Assembly (NCBI RefSeq): GCF_001659605.2
Contig: NC_035165.2
Coordinates: 14,556,419 to 14,620,418 of the forward strand
Source of the DNA: Manihot esculenta
Taxonomy: Eukaryota > Streptophyta > Magnoliopsida > Malpighiales > Euphorbiaceae
Direction of reading: 5' to 3'
Length of the DNA stretch: 64,000 nt
Shown: positions 1 through 11,479 of the stretch, piece after piece
How positions within the stretch are numbered: position 1 is the stretch's first letter
Layout of the letters: each line of letters begins with the position of its first letter
Notes under the pieces: generated by a model
What the model saw: only the letters and a program-made list of their open reading frames with translations
Database searches by the model: none
Told to the model about the DNA's origin: nothing
Position numbers and translations under genes: made by a program

Positions 1-3000
1 CACTTCCTCCCATACAAAGCTTCATATGGAGCCATCCCTATGCTAGCATGATAGCTGTTATTGTAGGCAAACTCCACCAAAGGTAGATGCTGCCTCCAAG
101 AACCGCCAAAATCTAGCACACACATTCTGAGCATATCCTCTATTGTCTGGATGGTCCTCTCTGACTGTCCGTCCGTCTGTGGGTGGAAGGCAGTACTGAA
201 ATCTAATCTGGTACCCATAGCGTTCTGCAGACTCCGCCAAAACCTGGAGGTGAACTGGGGCCCTCTATCTGACACTATAGATACCGGGATCCCATGCAGT
301 CTGACAATCTCATCTACGTACACCTGCGCCAACTTGTCCACAGAGTAACCACTCCTGACAGGGATGAAGTGAGCAGATTTGGTGAGTCTGTCCACAATCA
401 CCCATATGGAGTCCAACCTGTTGGACGCCGCCGGTAACCCCACTACGAAGTCCATAGCTATATTCTCCCATTTCCACTCTGGAATCGGTAGTGGATTCAA
501 CATTCCAGCCGGCTTCTGATGCTCTAGTTTCACCCTCTGACACACATCGCAGGCTGACACGAACAGTGCCACGTCCTTCTTCATAGCTGGCCACCAATAC
601 ACTCTCTTCAGATCCTGATACATCTTGGTGGCTCCAGGGTGAACACTATACCTGGTATTATGGGCTTCCCCCATAATATCTCCCTTCAGACCAATGTCAT
701 CTGGCACACATAATCTGCTCCCGTAGCGGAGGATCCCCTTATCATCAAACTTGAACTCATTACTCTGGCCTGACTGAACCGTTCTGGCTATCCTGACCAA
801 CTCTGGGTCCTCATGCTGTTTTTGAGCTACCTGCTCTAGAAACACGGGTGTCACTCTCATCTGAGCCACTAAGGCACCTGTGCCAGACAACTCCAACTGT
901 AATCCTTCACTCATGAGTCTGTGGAACTCCTTCACCACCGGCCTCCTCTCTGCTGAAATGTGGGATAGACTGCCGAGTGATTTCCGGCTTAGGGCGTCTG
1001 CCACAACATTCGCCTTACCCGGATGGTACTGAATCTTGCAATCATAGTCACTCAACAGTTCTACCCATCTCCTCTGCCTCATGTTCAGTTCTCTCTGACT
1101 CAGGATGTATTGCAGGCTCTTATGATCTGTGAAGATCTCACACTTTACCCCATAAAGGTAATGCCTCCACATCTTGAGTGCAAAGATCACTGCTGCCATC
1201 TCTAGGTCATGTGTGGGGTAATTCAGCTCATGCTTCTTCAGCTGCCTAGAAGCATAAGCGATCACCCTCTCATTTTGCATTAGCACACAACCCAGTCCCA
1301 CACGGGACGCATCACAATATACTGAGAAGTCATCATCACTTTTTGGCAGAGCTAACACCGGTGCTGAAGTCAACCTCCTCTTAAGCTCCTCAAAGCTTTC
1401 CTCACACTGATCGGTCCATATGAACTTCTGATTCTTCTTTGTCAATTTGGTCATAGGAGAAGCAATTTTTGAGAAGTCCTGAACGAACCTCCTGTAGTAA
1501 CCTGCTAAACCTAGAAAACTCTTGATCTCAGTCACTGTGGTGGGTCTAGGCCAGTTAGCTATAGCCTCTACTTTCTTGGGGTCTACTTCAATACCCTGTT
1601 CTGACACAATGTGCCCCAAGAATGAAATGCTCCTAAGCCAAAACTCACACTTGGAGAACTTGGCATACAAGCCATGCTCTCTCAAGGTCTGCAAAACTGT
1701 CCTCAGGTGATGGGCATGCTCCTCTGCATTTCTGGAATACACTAAGATATCATCTATGAAGACAATAACGAAGTGATCCAGATACTGACTGAATACTCTG
1801 TTCATGAGGTCCATGAATGCTGCAGGGGCGTTGGTCAACCCAAACGGCATCACAAGGAACTCATAGTGCCCATACCTGGTCCTGAAAGCTGTCTTCGGTA
1901 CATCTTCATTCCTTATCCTCAACTGATGGTACCCTGATCTCAGATCTATTTTGGAGAAACAACCTGCTCCTGCTAGCTGGTCGAATAGATCGTCGATCCT
2001 CGGCAAAGGGTACTTGTTCTTGGTAGTGACCTTGTTCAACTGTCTGTAGTCGATACAAAGTCTGAGGGATCCATCCTTCTTCCTCACAAATAAAACCGGA
2101 GCACCCCAAGGTGAAGTACTCGGTCGGATGAAACCCTTATCTACCAGCTCTTGCAACTGTTCCTTCAGTTCTTTCAATTCAGCTGGTGCCATCCTGTAGG
2201 GAGGGATAGAGATCGGTCTAGTACCGGGCATTAACTCAATCTCGAACTCTATCTCCCTAGCAGGTGGTAACCCTGGTAGCTCGTCTGGGAAAACATCTAA
2301 GAACTCACTCACCACAGGCACTGAGGCGGGCTCTCTGACATGACTATCTAACTCCCTCACATGAGCTAGAAACCCCTGACATCCCCTCCTAAGCAACCTA
2401 CGAGCCTGAAGAGCTGAGATCAGACCTCTAGGTGTACCCCTCTTGTCTCCTCTGAAGACGACCTCTGACCCATCCTGATCTCTGAATCTGACTACCTTGT
2501 CTCTACAGTCCAAGGTAGCACCATGGGTCGATAACCAATCCATCCCTAGAATGACGTCAAAATCTGTCAAATCTAGAACCACGAGGTCGGCGGAAAGGCA
2601 TCTTCCCTCTATGAAAACTGGACTACACTGGCAGACTGCCTCTGCCACTGACGGGTCACACTTGGGTCCACTGACCCATAGGGGACACTCTAACCCAGAG
2701 ACCATCAATCCTACCCTCTCCACGACTCTCGGAGCAACAAAAGAATGAGATGCACCCGGGTCCATTAAGGCATACACATCAGAACAACCAATGATGAGAT
2801 TACCTGCCACCACGGTGTTGGATGTGTTGGCCTCCTGCTGAGTCATAGTGAAGATCCGTGCCGGAGCTGATGGACCTTCACCTCTGTATCCTGCGGATGA
2901 AGAGGCTGACCCTCTCCCTCTGCCTCTGCCACTGGCCTGTGTTGCGGCTGGAGCTACTGGCTGCACCACACTGCCGGAGGCTGTCTGCTGAGACGGTGCT

Positions 3001-4463
3001 GCAAAGGCTGCTCTAGGACAGTCTCGAGCCAAATGACCCGCCTGTCCGCATCTGAAACATGTGTTTGTCCCTGCCAGACATACTCCCTTGTGTGGTCTCC
3101 CACATCTCATACATGCTGTAACCTCTGCGCCAGAGCTTGAGCCACTGCCTAAACCCAGACCTGACTTGATCTTGTTCCAGAACTTATTCTTCTTAGATTT
3201 TCTGTGGCCTCTGTCCCACTTCTTACTGCCTGCACTCAGAGAAGAAGAGTCTAACCTTTCCCCACCTGGGGTCTTGGAACCAGAAGACTGTGCCACTGAC
3301 TGTTTTACCTTCCCCTCAACGATAGCACTAGCCTCCATTCTCCTAGCCATATCCACTATGGCATGGAAACTCTCCCTCTCTGCTGACTGTATCAAAGAGG
3401 AATACCTGGAGTGCAGCCTCATAATATATCTACTTGACTTCTTTTGATCTGTGTCCAAATTCTGCCCAGCATATGGCAACAACTCCAGGAACCTGTCTGT
3501 GTACTCCTCCACACTCATCTGCTCAGTCTGCCTCAACTGTTCGAATTCTATTATCTTCTGCTCTCTAGAGCTCTCAGGGAAAGCCCATCCTGCAAACTCA
3601 TTTGCGAATTCCTCCCAGGACATACTGTCCGCTCTCGGGTTCACATAGTTCTTAAACCAACCACGTGCCTTCTTGCACTCCAGTGTGAACCCAGCCATCT
3701 GAATGGCTCTACTGTCATCAGCCCCTATCTCATCTGTAATAGTCTTGACCCTGCTCAGATACTCAAATGGGTCATCGCCTGCTCTATACTGAGGAGCACC
3801 CAACTTCATGTAATCGGTCATCTTGACCTTGCTCCCTCCAGATGAGGTAGGTTTGGGTACTTGTGTTTCCGGGACAGTAGGTACTGGTGGTGGTGGAGGT
3901 GCAACATCCCCTGGGGTAGGGTTTGCTGTACTGGTATAGGGAGGTGGAGGTGGGTACATGGGGTACTGCGAGTATGGTGGGTAGTAAGGTGGGTATGGCA
4001 TATGTGGAGGATAAGGGCTAAAACTGGGGTTATCCGATGTACCTCCCATCGAATACCCTGGATGGTGTGAATAGGGTGGGTAGTGATGTGGCTGGACATA
4101 ACTCGAGGCCTGAGTGCCTCCTTCTGATTCTCCCATGCCCTCTTCCGGCATGTTCACACCGAGACTGCCATCCCTCCTCTGATCTACTTCCATATCCTCA
4201 GACATTCCTCCCTGCACTGTTCCCCTTACTGATCTGCTTCTACCCAGATCCAAAGACCTTCTAGGGTCTCTAGCTACTCTGTCTCTGTTGGACCTACTGG
4301 ACATTGCCCTAGGCAAAGCTGAAGGACGGGCATCAGCGCCCTCGTCCTGAGGTGGCACTCCAGTCAATCGTGCAGATCGACGAGTTCCTCTCATTCTACC
4401 TTCTGAAAAACAGCACATAGCATAAGCAATCATTAGCATCATATGGTTCATGTGGAAACACAT
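1..4463 (-). CDS. gag-pol polyprotein of element A (partial, open at left edge)
   Basis: The frame opens at an ATG at 4463 and reads leftwards about 1487 codons to the edge without a stop. The more probable start is the ATG at 4394, directly after a predicted splice acceptor and before the conserved [12 protein letters not shown]. Order: proline/tyrosine-rich gag head, retrotransposon gag domain, CCHC knuckle ([14 protein letters not shown]), protease with MDPGAS, reverse transcriptase with FIDD, RNase H, and integrase up to the APYEALYG segment. At the codon that is a nonsense mutation in A' this copy has CAG (Gln), so RT/RNase H is unbroken here. It would supply capsid, protease, RT/RNase H and integrase for retrotransposition. 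Whether the missing C-terminus is intact cannot be seen. Confidence 0.92.
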   Translation of the reverse strand, partial: MCFHMNHMMLMIAYAMCCFSEGRMRGTRRSARLTGVPPQDEGADARPSALPRAMSSRSNRDRVARDPRRSLDLGRSRSVRGTVQGGMSEDMEVDQRRDGSLGVNMPEEGMGESEGGTQASSYVQPHHYPPYSHHPGYSMGGTSDNPSFSPYPPHMPYPPYYPPYSQYPMYPPPPPYTSTANPTPGDVAPPPPPVPTVPETQVPKPTSSGGSKVKMTDYMKLGAPQYRAGDDPFEYLSRVKTITDEIGADDSRAIQMAGFTLECKKARGWFKNYVNPRADSMSWEEFANEFAGWAFPESSREQKIIEFEQLRQTEQMSVEEYTDRFLELLPYAGQNLDTDQKKSSRYIMRLHSRYSSLIQSAERESFHAIVDMARRMEASAIVEGKVKQSVAQSSGSKTPGGERLDSSSLSAGSKKWDRGHRKSKKNKFWNKIKSGLGLGSGSSSGAEVTACMRCGRPHKGVCLAGTNTCFRCGQAGHLARDCPRAAFAAPSQQTASGSVVQPVAPAATQASGRGRGRGSASSSAGYRGEGPSAPARIFTMTQQEANTSNTVVAGNLIIGCSDVYALMDPGASHSFVAPRVVERVGLMVSGLECPLWVSGPKCDPSVAEAVCQCSPVFIEGRCLSADLVVLDLTDFDVILGMDWLSTHGATLDCRDKVVRFRDQDGSEVVFRGDKRGTPRGLISALQARRLLRRGCQGFLAHVRELDSHVREPASVPVVSEFLDVFPDELPGLPPAREIEFEIELMPGTRPISIPPYRMAPAELKELKEQLQELVDKGFIRPSTSPWGAPVLFVRKKDGSLRLCIDYRQLNKVTTKNKYPLPRIDDLFDQLAGAGCFSKIDLRSGYHQLRIRNEDVPKTAFRTRYGHYEFLVMPFGLTNAPAAFMDLMNRVFSQYLDHFVIVFIDDILVYSRNAEEHAHHLRTVLQTLREHGLYAKFSKCEFWLRSISFLGHIVSEQGIEVDPKKVEAIANWPRPTTVTEIKSFLGLAGYYRRFVQDFSKIASPMTKLTKKNQKFIWTDQCEESFEELKRRLTSAPVLALPKSDDDFSVYCDASRVGLGCVLMQNERVIAYASRQLKKHELNYPTHDLEMAAVIFALKMWRHYLYGVKCEIFTDHKSLQYILSQRELNMRQRRWVELLSDYDCKIQYHPGKANVVADALSRKSLGSLSHISAERRPVVKEFHRLMSEGLQLELSGTGALVAQMRVTPVFLEQVAQKQHEDPELVRIARTVQSGQSNEFKFDDKGILRYGSRLCVPDDIGLKGDIMGEAHNTRYSVHPGATKMYQDLKRVYWWPAMKKDVALFVSACDVCQRVKLEHQKPAGMLNPLPIPEWKWENIAMDFVVGLPAASNRLDSIWVIVDRLTKSAHFIPVRSGYSVDKLAQVYVDEIVRLHGIPVSIVSDRGPQFTSRFWRSLQNAMGTRLDFSTAFHPQTDGQSERTIQTIEDMLRMCVLDFGGSWRQHLPLVEFAYNNSYHASIGMAPYEALYGRK

Positions 4464-4648
4464 GAACCCTCATCACATACATAGCATCACATCATAGCAT
4501 TTATGCACATGCATATCATCATGGCATATCATAGCATCATATAGACAGGACTCTACATCCTATCCTAGTGGACATGATTTTCCTAGTGTGCTTGACCTTC
4601 TAGAACATCTATGAGCCCAACATACTAGGTCCGACCATATGAACCTAG

Positions 4649-4661
4649 GGCTCTGATACCA
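4649..4661 (-). promoter_or_regulatory. Primer-binding site of element A (initiator Met-tRNA)
   Basis: On the minus strand this reads TGGTATCAGAGCC, complementary to the 3' end of plant initiator methionine tRNA, three bases inside the 5' LTR. It primes minus-strand cDNA synthesis. Confidence 0.9.
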
Positions 4662-4664
4662 CTC

Positions 4665-6782
4665 TGTAACGACCCGGAAATCCGACCCGTTACCGGCGCT
4701 AGGATCCAGATCGGCTTAAGGCCGCCGGGACCCGTAGCAAGCCTACATACCTCCTGTAAACCTGTGGAATCCCATACGTAACAACATATACATGATCTGT
4801 AAAAAATTTTTCTTTTCTCTTATCCAAGCAAAACCTGTGCATGCACAAAATCATACATAAACCCCACACTGGAGTCCTCATCAAATACTCCAATGGGGTA
4901 TCATCATCATACATATCAGCTTGGATAATCATGGTCATTAACATCCTTACTCATTAAACACTCTGTACATAATGGGGATTCACACACCTCTAGGTCAAGC
5001 ACTACTATAATCCTCAATACATCATCAAATCATTTATTACATTACATGGTCATAAATACTCATTACATCATGTTCATGTCCACTACTATCTATTACAACA
5101 TACAAGACTTAACTTCACTCTAGCCGACTTCCCGATCTATCCTGTACCTGCAACTCTGGGGATAAAGGGAGTGGGGTGAGCTACTAGAGCCTAGTGAGCA
5201 GAATAATAAAACATCAATTTAAATCATGCTTTCATGTATGCGCCATAACACAAACATTTCACATCAAGGATGAACTTGTCACCATTTAGCCCCCATCTTT
5301 CTTACTTATACATGCCGGGGGCGTAGAGCCGTAGCAGGCACACCCGGACTTCCATAATCAGTCATAGTGCCAGGGGCGTAGAGCCGTAGCAGGCACACCT
5401 GGACTCACATAGGCTATCATGACATACAAGGGCTAATGGATCATTCAACATTCATCCACATCAACAACAAAGTATGCAATGCAACATATTCGTGAATTCT
5501 AATGCAAACAACCTGATATATCTCATGGCATTCATGATGCGTGAATCATGCTAAAACATTTCATTAGTTGGCTTTAAAACTTAAAGTTTATTCCACTCAC
5601 CTCTGGCTAGCTCTGAAGAGACTCTGAAGCAGCTGGCTCACTGCTGGGGGTCTCGGTTCCTCGGGTCCGAACCTACACGGGTGGACTCAAATGAGGGACC
5701 AAACATACATGAATATGACTCTAAAATACTCCCCAAAAACCCCCTAAAACATCCTGAAAACATCACATGAAAACATGCAAGAACTGGCTGGACAGGGCAC
5801 TTTCGGCGGCAGGTTCGGCGGTCGAAAGTCCCTCTGTAGCCGAAAGTCATGCAGGTTCGGCGGCACTTTCGGCGGCCGAACCTCCCAGACAGAGACGAAA
5901 CTTGAGTTTCGGGGGCAGGCTTCGGCAGCCGAAACTGCCTCCACAAGGGGGTTCGGCGGCCGAAAGTCACTTCGGCGGCCGAACCTGAGTTTCTGCCGAA
6001 GGGCAGAAACTTGGTTCCCTTGTGTCCACAGCCTCCAAAACGCCTCAAAACATGCATAAACTTGTTTCTACACATGCATACACATCATACATCACACCTA
6101 GGGGTCTCAAACTATAATATACCCTAACTACAACACTTCAAACAACATATTTCCAACATACATTGCTCAAATCACATCATAAACCCATAAACCTAACAAC
6201 AAGCCTAAACATGCATTCTACCCCATCAACTTGCATAAAACTTTCATAAAACATAAAAGAAGCATAGATCGAAGCTTACCTCTTGAAGATCGAGAGGAAG
6301 AACGACCCTAGCTCGGAAAATGGAGGGATTTAGCTCCAAGACTTCCAAGCTCCAAACTTGCTTAAAGACACTCAAAAACCTTTGTGGAACCTTAAAACTC
6401 AAAGAAAATGGTGGGGATTGAAGGAAAAACACAAGATTTGAGAGAGGGAGGTCGGAAGCTTGCTGCGGCTGAAAATGGGAGAAAACTCTCCCATTTCGGC
6501 TAAGTGCCCCTTTTATAGGTGGCTGGCCAGGCCACGTTCGGGGGCCTAAAGTCCCTCCGAAAGCATGCATGTTCGGCGGCCGAACTCCGAAGTTCGGCGG
6601 CCGAACCTGGGTTTTCCTCCAAGGACTTTTCATGCAAAAACTCATTTAATTTCTTACTTAAAAACATGAAATACATGAAAACATTTCATAAAATCATAGT
6701 TTTACCCTTCTAGAGGTTTCCGACATCCGAGGTCCCACCGGACGGTAGGGATTCTGATACCGGAGTCTAGCCGGGTATTACA
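4665..6782 (-). repeat. 5' LTR of element A (2118 bp)
   Basis: On the minus strand the LTR starts TGTAATACCCGGC at 6782 and ends GGGTCGTTACA at 4665. It holds a TATA box (TATAAAAG, 6510-6517) preceded by TTCGGCCGCCGAA palindromes, a second cluster of that motif near 5795-6000, a splice-donor consensus (GT at 6279-6278) and a short duplicated unit containing GCCGTAGCAGGCACAC near 5310-5405. It is about 150 bp shorter than the LTRs of A'. Confidence 0.93.
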
Positions 6783-7553
6783 TCTAGGAGCCAAATTATC
6801 ACAAGTGTTGTTTCATTACACTCATCAAGTATAGGACTCGGGTTTACTTGAGTAGAAAGGTTGGTGTCTAGGACATTCTAAGTTGATTCTTTGGTTGATA
6901 GTGTTATCATGGGCAACTCTTCAGATGTTGGTGATTCTTCAGCAGATGTTGGTATTTGTAATTTTTCAGAAGGAACTAATAAATCTTAACCACATCTTTC
7001 AAGGAGACCTTGCTAACTGTTATGCTGAAAACTTTTACTTTCTTTCTCTAGTTCTAAGGAATCTGTCATTATTTCTTGTGGCACATTCTTTTCACTAAAG
7101 CTCTCCCCTTGAAGAGAAGGAGGTATGACTCCCCCTGAATAGTATGGTCTGATTCACGAAAGGACACATCCAATGTCACATATAATCTTTTTGTGTGCGG
7201 ATCATAGCAGCGGTATCCCTTTTAGAAATCAGAGTAGCCAACAAATACACATCGTTTAGTACAAGGATCAAGTTTATTCCATAAAATTTTTGGAATATGG
7301 ACATATACTGTGCAACCAAAAACCCTTGGTTCAAGATTTGGGACATGTGACAGTGAGAAGAAAGCTTGCATCTTTTGTTGAGGAGTTCGAAAATCAAGTA
7401 CGCGAGAGAGGACCCGTTTAATTAGATAAATAGCAGACTTTATTGCTTCTCCCTAGTAGAACCGAGGCATATTCATGCCAAAGAGAGAAGCACGAACAAC
7501 TTCCATGATTTGCCTATTTTTCCTTTTTGCCAAGCCCTCATTCTTTTTCTGAG
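6783..7553 (-). pseudogene. Ty1/copia integrase C-terminal remnant
   Basis: The minus strand from about 7553 to 7130 reads as a damaged copia integrase tail: it begins near KNEGLAKRKNRQIMEVV, then a SRVLDFRTPQQ-like stretch, then VFGCTVYVHIPK, LDPCTKRCVFVGYS and the YDPHTKRLYV.LDVSF block. These blocks normally lie between the integrase catalytic core and reverse transcriptase. Several in-frame stops are present. The stretch 6783-7130 reads as the poorly conserved linker that follows, also with stops. No LTR or RT was found with it. The LTR of element A cuts the remnant at 6783. It is a separate copia copy from F: opposite strand, different sequence. Confidence 0.8.
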
Positions 7554-7728
7554 GATTCAAGCTTGTGGCCTTACTAGCGATATTTCGAGATTCTGGCTCA
7601 TGGCTTTATTGGCGATTTTTTGAGATTGAAACTTGTAACCTTACTGGCGATTTTTTGAGATTCAAGCTCGCAGCCTTACTAGTGATTTTTTGAGATTCAG
7701 ACCCGTAACTTTACTACCGATTTTCTCT
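7554..7728. repeat. 35-bp tandem repeat, five units
   Basis: Five diverged head-to-tail units of about 35 bp, each resembling GATT-(C/T)-(A/T)-(A/G)-GCT followed by CTTACTGGCGATTTTTTGA. The array lies between the copia remnant and the truncated 3' edge of BBE-like gene 1. No function is evident. Confidence 0.8.
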
Positions 7729-7814
7729 ATAGTCCGGTTGGATTAGATGAAGAGGTTCGTGCGTTCCTTCCAAATCATGTGTGTATGTGTCACGATCTTG
7801 GCGAATCTTACTTT

Positions 7815-7962
7815 TTGCACATTACCAACTGCTAAACCGTACTTTCGAAATATGGTCTCGAATCCACCTCCAACTAATGTGTACCCCAACGCCTACAGTA
7901 GGATAACTACCAGCTGGCAAGCCATAGATGTTGCTTTTCTCTGCAATTTTATAATAGAACTC
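7815..7962 (-). pseudogene. BBE-like gene 1, downstream fragment (left of copia F)
   Basis: The minus strand matches, by eye, the internal exon of BBE-like copy 2 (39770-39895): the [10 protein letters not shown] block and then a PAGS-PTVGVG block that carries the FAD-contacting loop. The cysteine of the usual bicovalent flavin site is replaced (PAGSYPTVG; copy 2 has PAGSCITVG), and an extra base in the following glycine-rich loop shifts the frame. Similarity ends near 7815, so the catalytic C-terminal two thirds are missing. The fragment continues across the copia insertion to 36098-36563. Confidence 0.85.
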
Positions 7963-8397
7963 TGTTGTAAAATTAGTTTAGATTTCAAAAGATTTTATGG
8001 TCATTAAAGATTTTATGGTCGTTGAAGATTTTATGGTCGTTGAAGATTTTATGGTCATTAAAGATTTTATGATCATTGAAGATTTTATGGTCATTAAATA
8101 TTTTATTTATGAGATTTAAATATAATATTAAATCTGACCGTTATGATTTTATTATATTATCTCAAGATTTTTATAACCATATATAATAGTCGGTTTTTCC
8201 ACTATAAATAGCCTCCATCTTTACAAAGATAATGACTCCCATTTTTCTACTTTATTCTTTCTTTCCTCTGTGTTTTATGTTGGGTTATAAATTAGAGATA
8301 AATTCTTATTGTCCTGATCCTGGAAATTAAATCCCAGAAGGACATGTTTAATCCTGGGGGATTACAAAATAAATCCTTAAGGACAGTGTTCAACACA
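7963..8397 (+). repeat. 5' LTR of copia element F
   Basis: Starts TGTTGTAAAATTAG and ends near TTCAACACA. Contains six 18-bp repeats (7990-8097), a TATA-like CACTATAAATAGCC region and a conserved block also found in the 3' LTR. No convincing Met-tRNA primer site follows it, so the PBS has decayed or uses another tRNA. Confidence 0.9.
7990..8097. repeat. 18-bp tandem array in F 5' LTR (six units)
   Basis: Six units of the form AGATTTTATGGTCATTAA, with A/G alternation at two positions. The same six-unit array occurs in the 3' LTR at 35727-35834. Confidence 0.9.
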
Positions 8398-8458
8398 ACT
8401 CAAGTTTCATTATTTTATCCTATTTTTCCAACAATCTTATGGATTTATTTTGTAACAA

Positions 8459-9120
8459 ATGGAACCAAATGTTGTCACTGTCTCTGCTTCTGCACTACCT
8501 GCTTCCAATAACATTATCACTGTCTCTACTTCTGCAAATGGTGGGTCGCTTCTGCAAATGGTGGGTCTCTTCTGTCTGTTGTTCTATACGCCAAACCTTT
8601 TCCTGACATCTCGAATATTGAGAATCAAGACCTGTATCTGCTGTTGATCCAAAGTTGTATGAAATCTGAGCCTATTCTAATAAGGTATGTAGACATACAA
8701 TTATCAGTACTCTTTTTAACAATCTCTTTGATATCTACTATTCCTACAAGGAAGCCAATGAAATATAGGATTCAAATGAACCTGAAATATACTGTTGAGG
8801 ATGCTGGCTACAAGAGCAAATTTTGTATAAGAAAAAGTGCACAAATCAAATAACAGGTACGAAAATAAGAAATCTGATTACAAACCTAAGTTTAATAATC
8901 CCATCTTTAAAAAGAAAAGATATTATATTATATGTGGTAAGCCGGGTCATCATGCACCCCAGTGCATGAAAAAAGTGATAAATGACAATCCTCCTAAACC
9001 AAAAGTAAATTTAGTTGAAGGAGATGACATTATTGCTATGGTCATTTCTCAAACTTTTCTTGTAGCTAATGTACAAGAATGGGTAGTAGATTCTGGTGCT
9101 TACAAATAGAAATGCGTTTA
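8459..9120 (+). pseudogene. Copia F gag and start of protease (broken)
   Basis: Opens with MEPNVVTVSAS at 8459, then loses frame repeatedly. A later block (8837-9109) contains a retroviral-type zinc knuckle reading YIICGKPGHHAPQC, in which the first metal-binding cysteine is lost. The WVVDSGA motif of a copia aspartic protease follows at about 9080. A small deletion just after DSGA shifts the frame. Element B interrupts the sequence at 9121, and the protease resumes at 19009. Confidence 0.88.
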
Positions 9121-11382
9121 TGTAACGACCCGAAAATCGGACCGCTACCGGCGCTAGGATCCAGATCGGCTTAAGGCCGCCGGGACCCGTAGCAAGCCTG
9201 ACATAAACCTGTAAACCTGTATAATCCCATACATGATCCACAACATACATAAAAATTAAAACTTTTCTTTCCATGAACATCAACCAAACTCAACCTGCGC
9301 ATAAACATTAACATAACTTTGATCCCTCTGTGGGATCTCATCTGTGCCCCCGAGGGGTGACATAACATATGTTGAGTTGGTTTACATAAACATCGTAAAA
9401 ATCTCTAAGATCATGTGTTAAAGGGATAGCACAATCTATGGTCAAGCACACACTAACATCCATAAACCTCATTACATAACTATACTGTACTTTTACATTA
9501 CAATTTGATCATGTCCATTGCTAGCTATTACATAAGCATGACTTCTTTACTCTATCCGGACTCCCGCACTACACTGTACCTGCAAGCCTGGGGGTAAAGG
9601 GAGAGGGGTGAGCTAAAAGCCCAGTGAGCTGAACTATTAAAACACATTAACACTATGCTCTATGAAATGCATCATAACACAAACAATTCACACAAGGGTT
9701 GGGTGAACTTGTCACCAATTAGTCCAAGTTAACTCTGTGCCAGGCCTGTAGAATGGGGTCCTGGTCTTTCCTGTCAGAACATACTTTACTTACCATTTTC
9801 CCAGGGCCTCCTCTGAGCTCCTGGTCTTCGAGTCCCGTAACCGTGCTAGACCATAGGATGTGATCCTGGTCTTTCCTTACTCTGTGCCAGGCCTGTAGAA
9901 TGGGGCCTGGTCTTTCTTACTCTGTGCCAGGCCTGTAGCATGGGGCCTGGTCTTCCTGTCATGGACTAACTGGGTCATCCGACATTCACCCACAACAACA
10001 ACCATTTATGCAATGCGGCATATTCGTGAAAACTAATGCAATCATCCTATTGCATAATCATGATGCATGAAACATGATAAACCATTTAATTTAAAAGATT
10101 GAGTTTAGTTCCACTCACCTTTGGCTGACTCTGACGACACCGAAGCACCTGAACTCACTGCTGGGGTCCTCGGTTCCTCGGGTCCGAACCTACACAGGTG
10201 GACTCAAATGAGGGACCAAACATACTTGAACATAACTCTAAAATACTCCCCAAAAACCCCCTAAAACATCCTGAAAATATCACATAGAGATATGCATGGA
10301 ATGGCTGAACAGGGCACTTTCGGCGGCACCTTCGGCGGCCGAAAGTCCTGGACAGATCCGAAAGTCAGGCAGGTTCGGCGGCACCTTCGGCGGCCGAAAC
10401 TCCCAGACAGAGACGAAAGTCTTCTTTCGGGGGCAAGCTTCGGCAGCCGAATGCTGCCTCCACAAGGGGGTTCGGCGGCCAAAACTCCCTTCGGCGGCCG
10501 AACCTGGTTTCTGCCAGAAGGCAGAAACTTGGTTCACATGAACCCCTTGCCTCTCAAAACCTCAAATCAAGCATAAATCTCAACCAAAACATGCATACAA
10601 GTTCCTAGGGGTCTCAAACAGTCATATACCCCAACTACAACACTTCAAATACACAAAATCAACACACATTGTTCAAAACATCATTATTAACCCATAACTC
10701 AACATATAACCTAACATGCATTTCTACCCATAGATCTTGCATAAAACTTATTTAAAACACATAAGGAGCTTAAGATCGGCTCTTACCTCTTGAAGATCGA
10801 GAGGGAGACGACCTAAACTTGGAGATCCACGAAAATGAGCTCCTGAGTTCCCAAAGCTCCAAAACTTGGTTTAAATGCTCAAAAATTGCAAGGTGAGTTT
10901 AAAACTCAAGAAAAATGGAAGAGATTTGGAGGAAGATCACAAGATTTGCAAGAGGAAGGTCGGAAGCTTGCTATGGCCGAAAATGGGAGAAAACTCACCC
11001 ATTCCGGCTAAGTGCCCCTTTTATAGGTGGCTGGCCAGGCCACGTTCGGGGGCCGAATGTGCCTCCGCATCCATGCAATGTTCGGCGGCCGAACCTGACT
11101 TTCGGCGGCCGAAACTGGACTTCCCTAACTCATGCTTTCGGGGGCCTAACGTGCCTCCAAAACGCATGCATGTTCGGCGGCCGAACTTGGCTTTCGGCGG
11201 CCGAACCTGAGTTTTCCTCCAATGCTATTTTCATGTAAAACTCATTTAATTTCATACTTAAAACCATTAAAAACATGAAAACATTTTACAACAATATGAT
11301 TCTACCCTTCTAGAGGTCTCCGGCATCCGAGATTCCACCGGACGGTAGGAATTCCGATACCGGAGTCTAGCCGGGTATTACA
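9121..11382 (-). repeat. 3' LTR of element B (2262 bp)
   Basis: TG...CA termini, nearly identical to the partner at 16748-19008. Contains a TATA box (11018-11025), two clusters of the TTCGGCCGCCGAA palindrome (about 10315-10505 and 11045-11205), and short repeats built on GCCAGGCCTGTAGAATGGGG (about 9735-9960). It ends beside the polypurine tract. Confidence 0.95.
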
Positions 11383-11395
11383 TTCTCCCCCCCTT
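11383..11395 (-). promoter_or_regulatory. Polypurine tract of element B
   Basis: On the minus strand reads TAAGGGGGGGGAGAA directly before the 3' LTR. It is the RNase H-resistant primer for plus-strand DNA synthesis. Confidence 0.88.
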
Positions 11396-11479
11396 AAGAA
11401 CATTCGTCCCCGAATGTTCCTCAACTAGTACATGCACAGAACCATCACAACACACACATAAAACACATAGAGACTAACC

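Larger units (their letters stand above)
1..6782 (-). mobile_element. Ty3/gypsy chromovirus element A, 5' part (left end beyond window)
   Basis: A gypsy retrotransposon read right to left: 5' LTR (4665-6782), primer-binding site (4649-4661), then gag-pol running off the left edge inside integrase. The LTR begins and ends with the TG...CA-type termini shared by all family members here. The flank after 6782 starts TCTAG, the likely right target-site duplicate, but the partner lies outside the window. The element interrupts an older copia remnant that resumes at 6783. By eye its LTR and gag are closest to element A' (23970-33877), so A and A' form one subfamily, separate from B, C, D and E. Confidence 0.95.

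Noticed and set aside
3061..3845. Plus-strand ORFs inside element A and the matching minus-strand ORFs inside A' and D
   Set aside because: They are antisense shadows of gag-pol and recur in mirror image in every family copy.
4649..4661. Possible tRNA gene at the Met-tRNA complementary sites
   Set aside because: Only the 13-base complement of the tRNA 3' end is present beside each LTR; no cloverleaf sequence follows.
5638..6075. ORFs rich in FGGRFGGRKS or SAAESPSAAE in every LTR, on both strands
   Set aside because: They are readings of the TTCGGCGGCCGAA palindrome arrays; they appear in all frames and only in LTRs.
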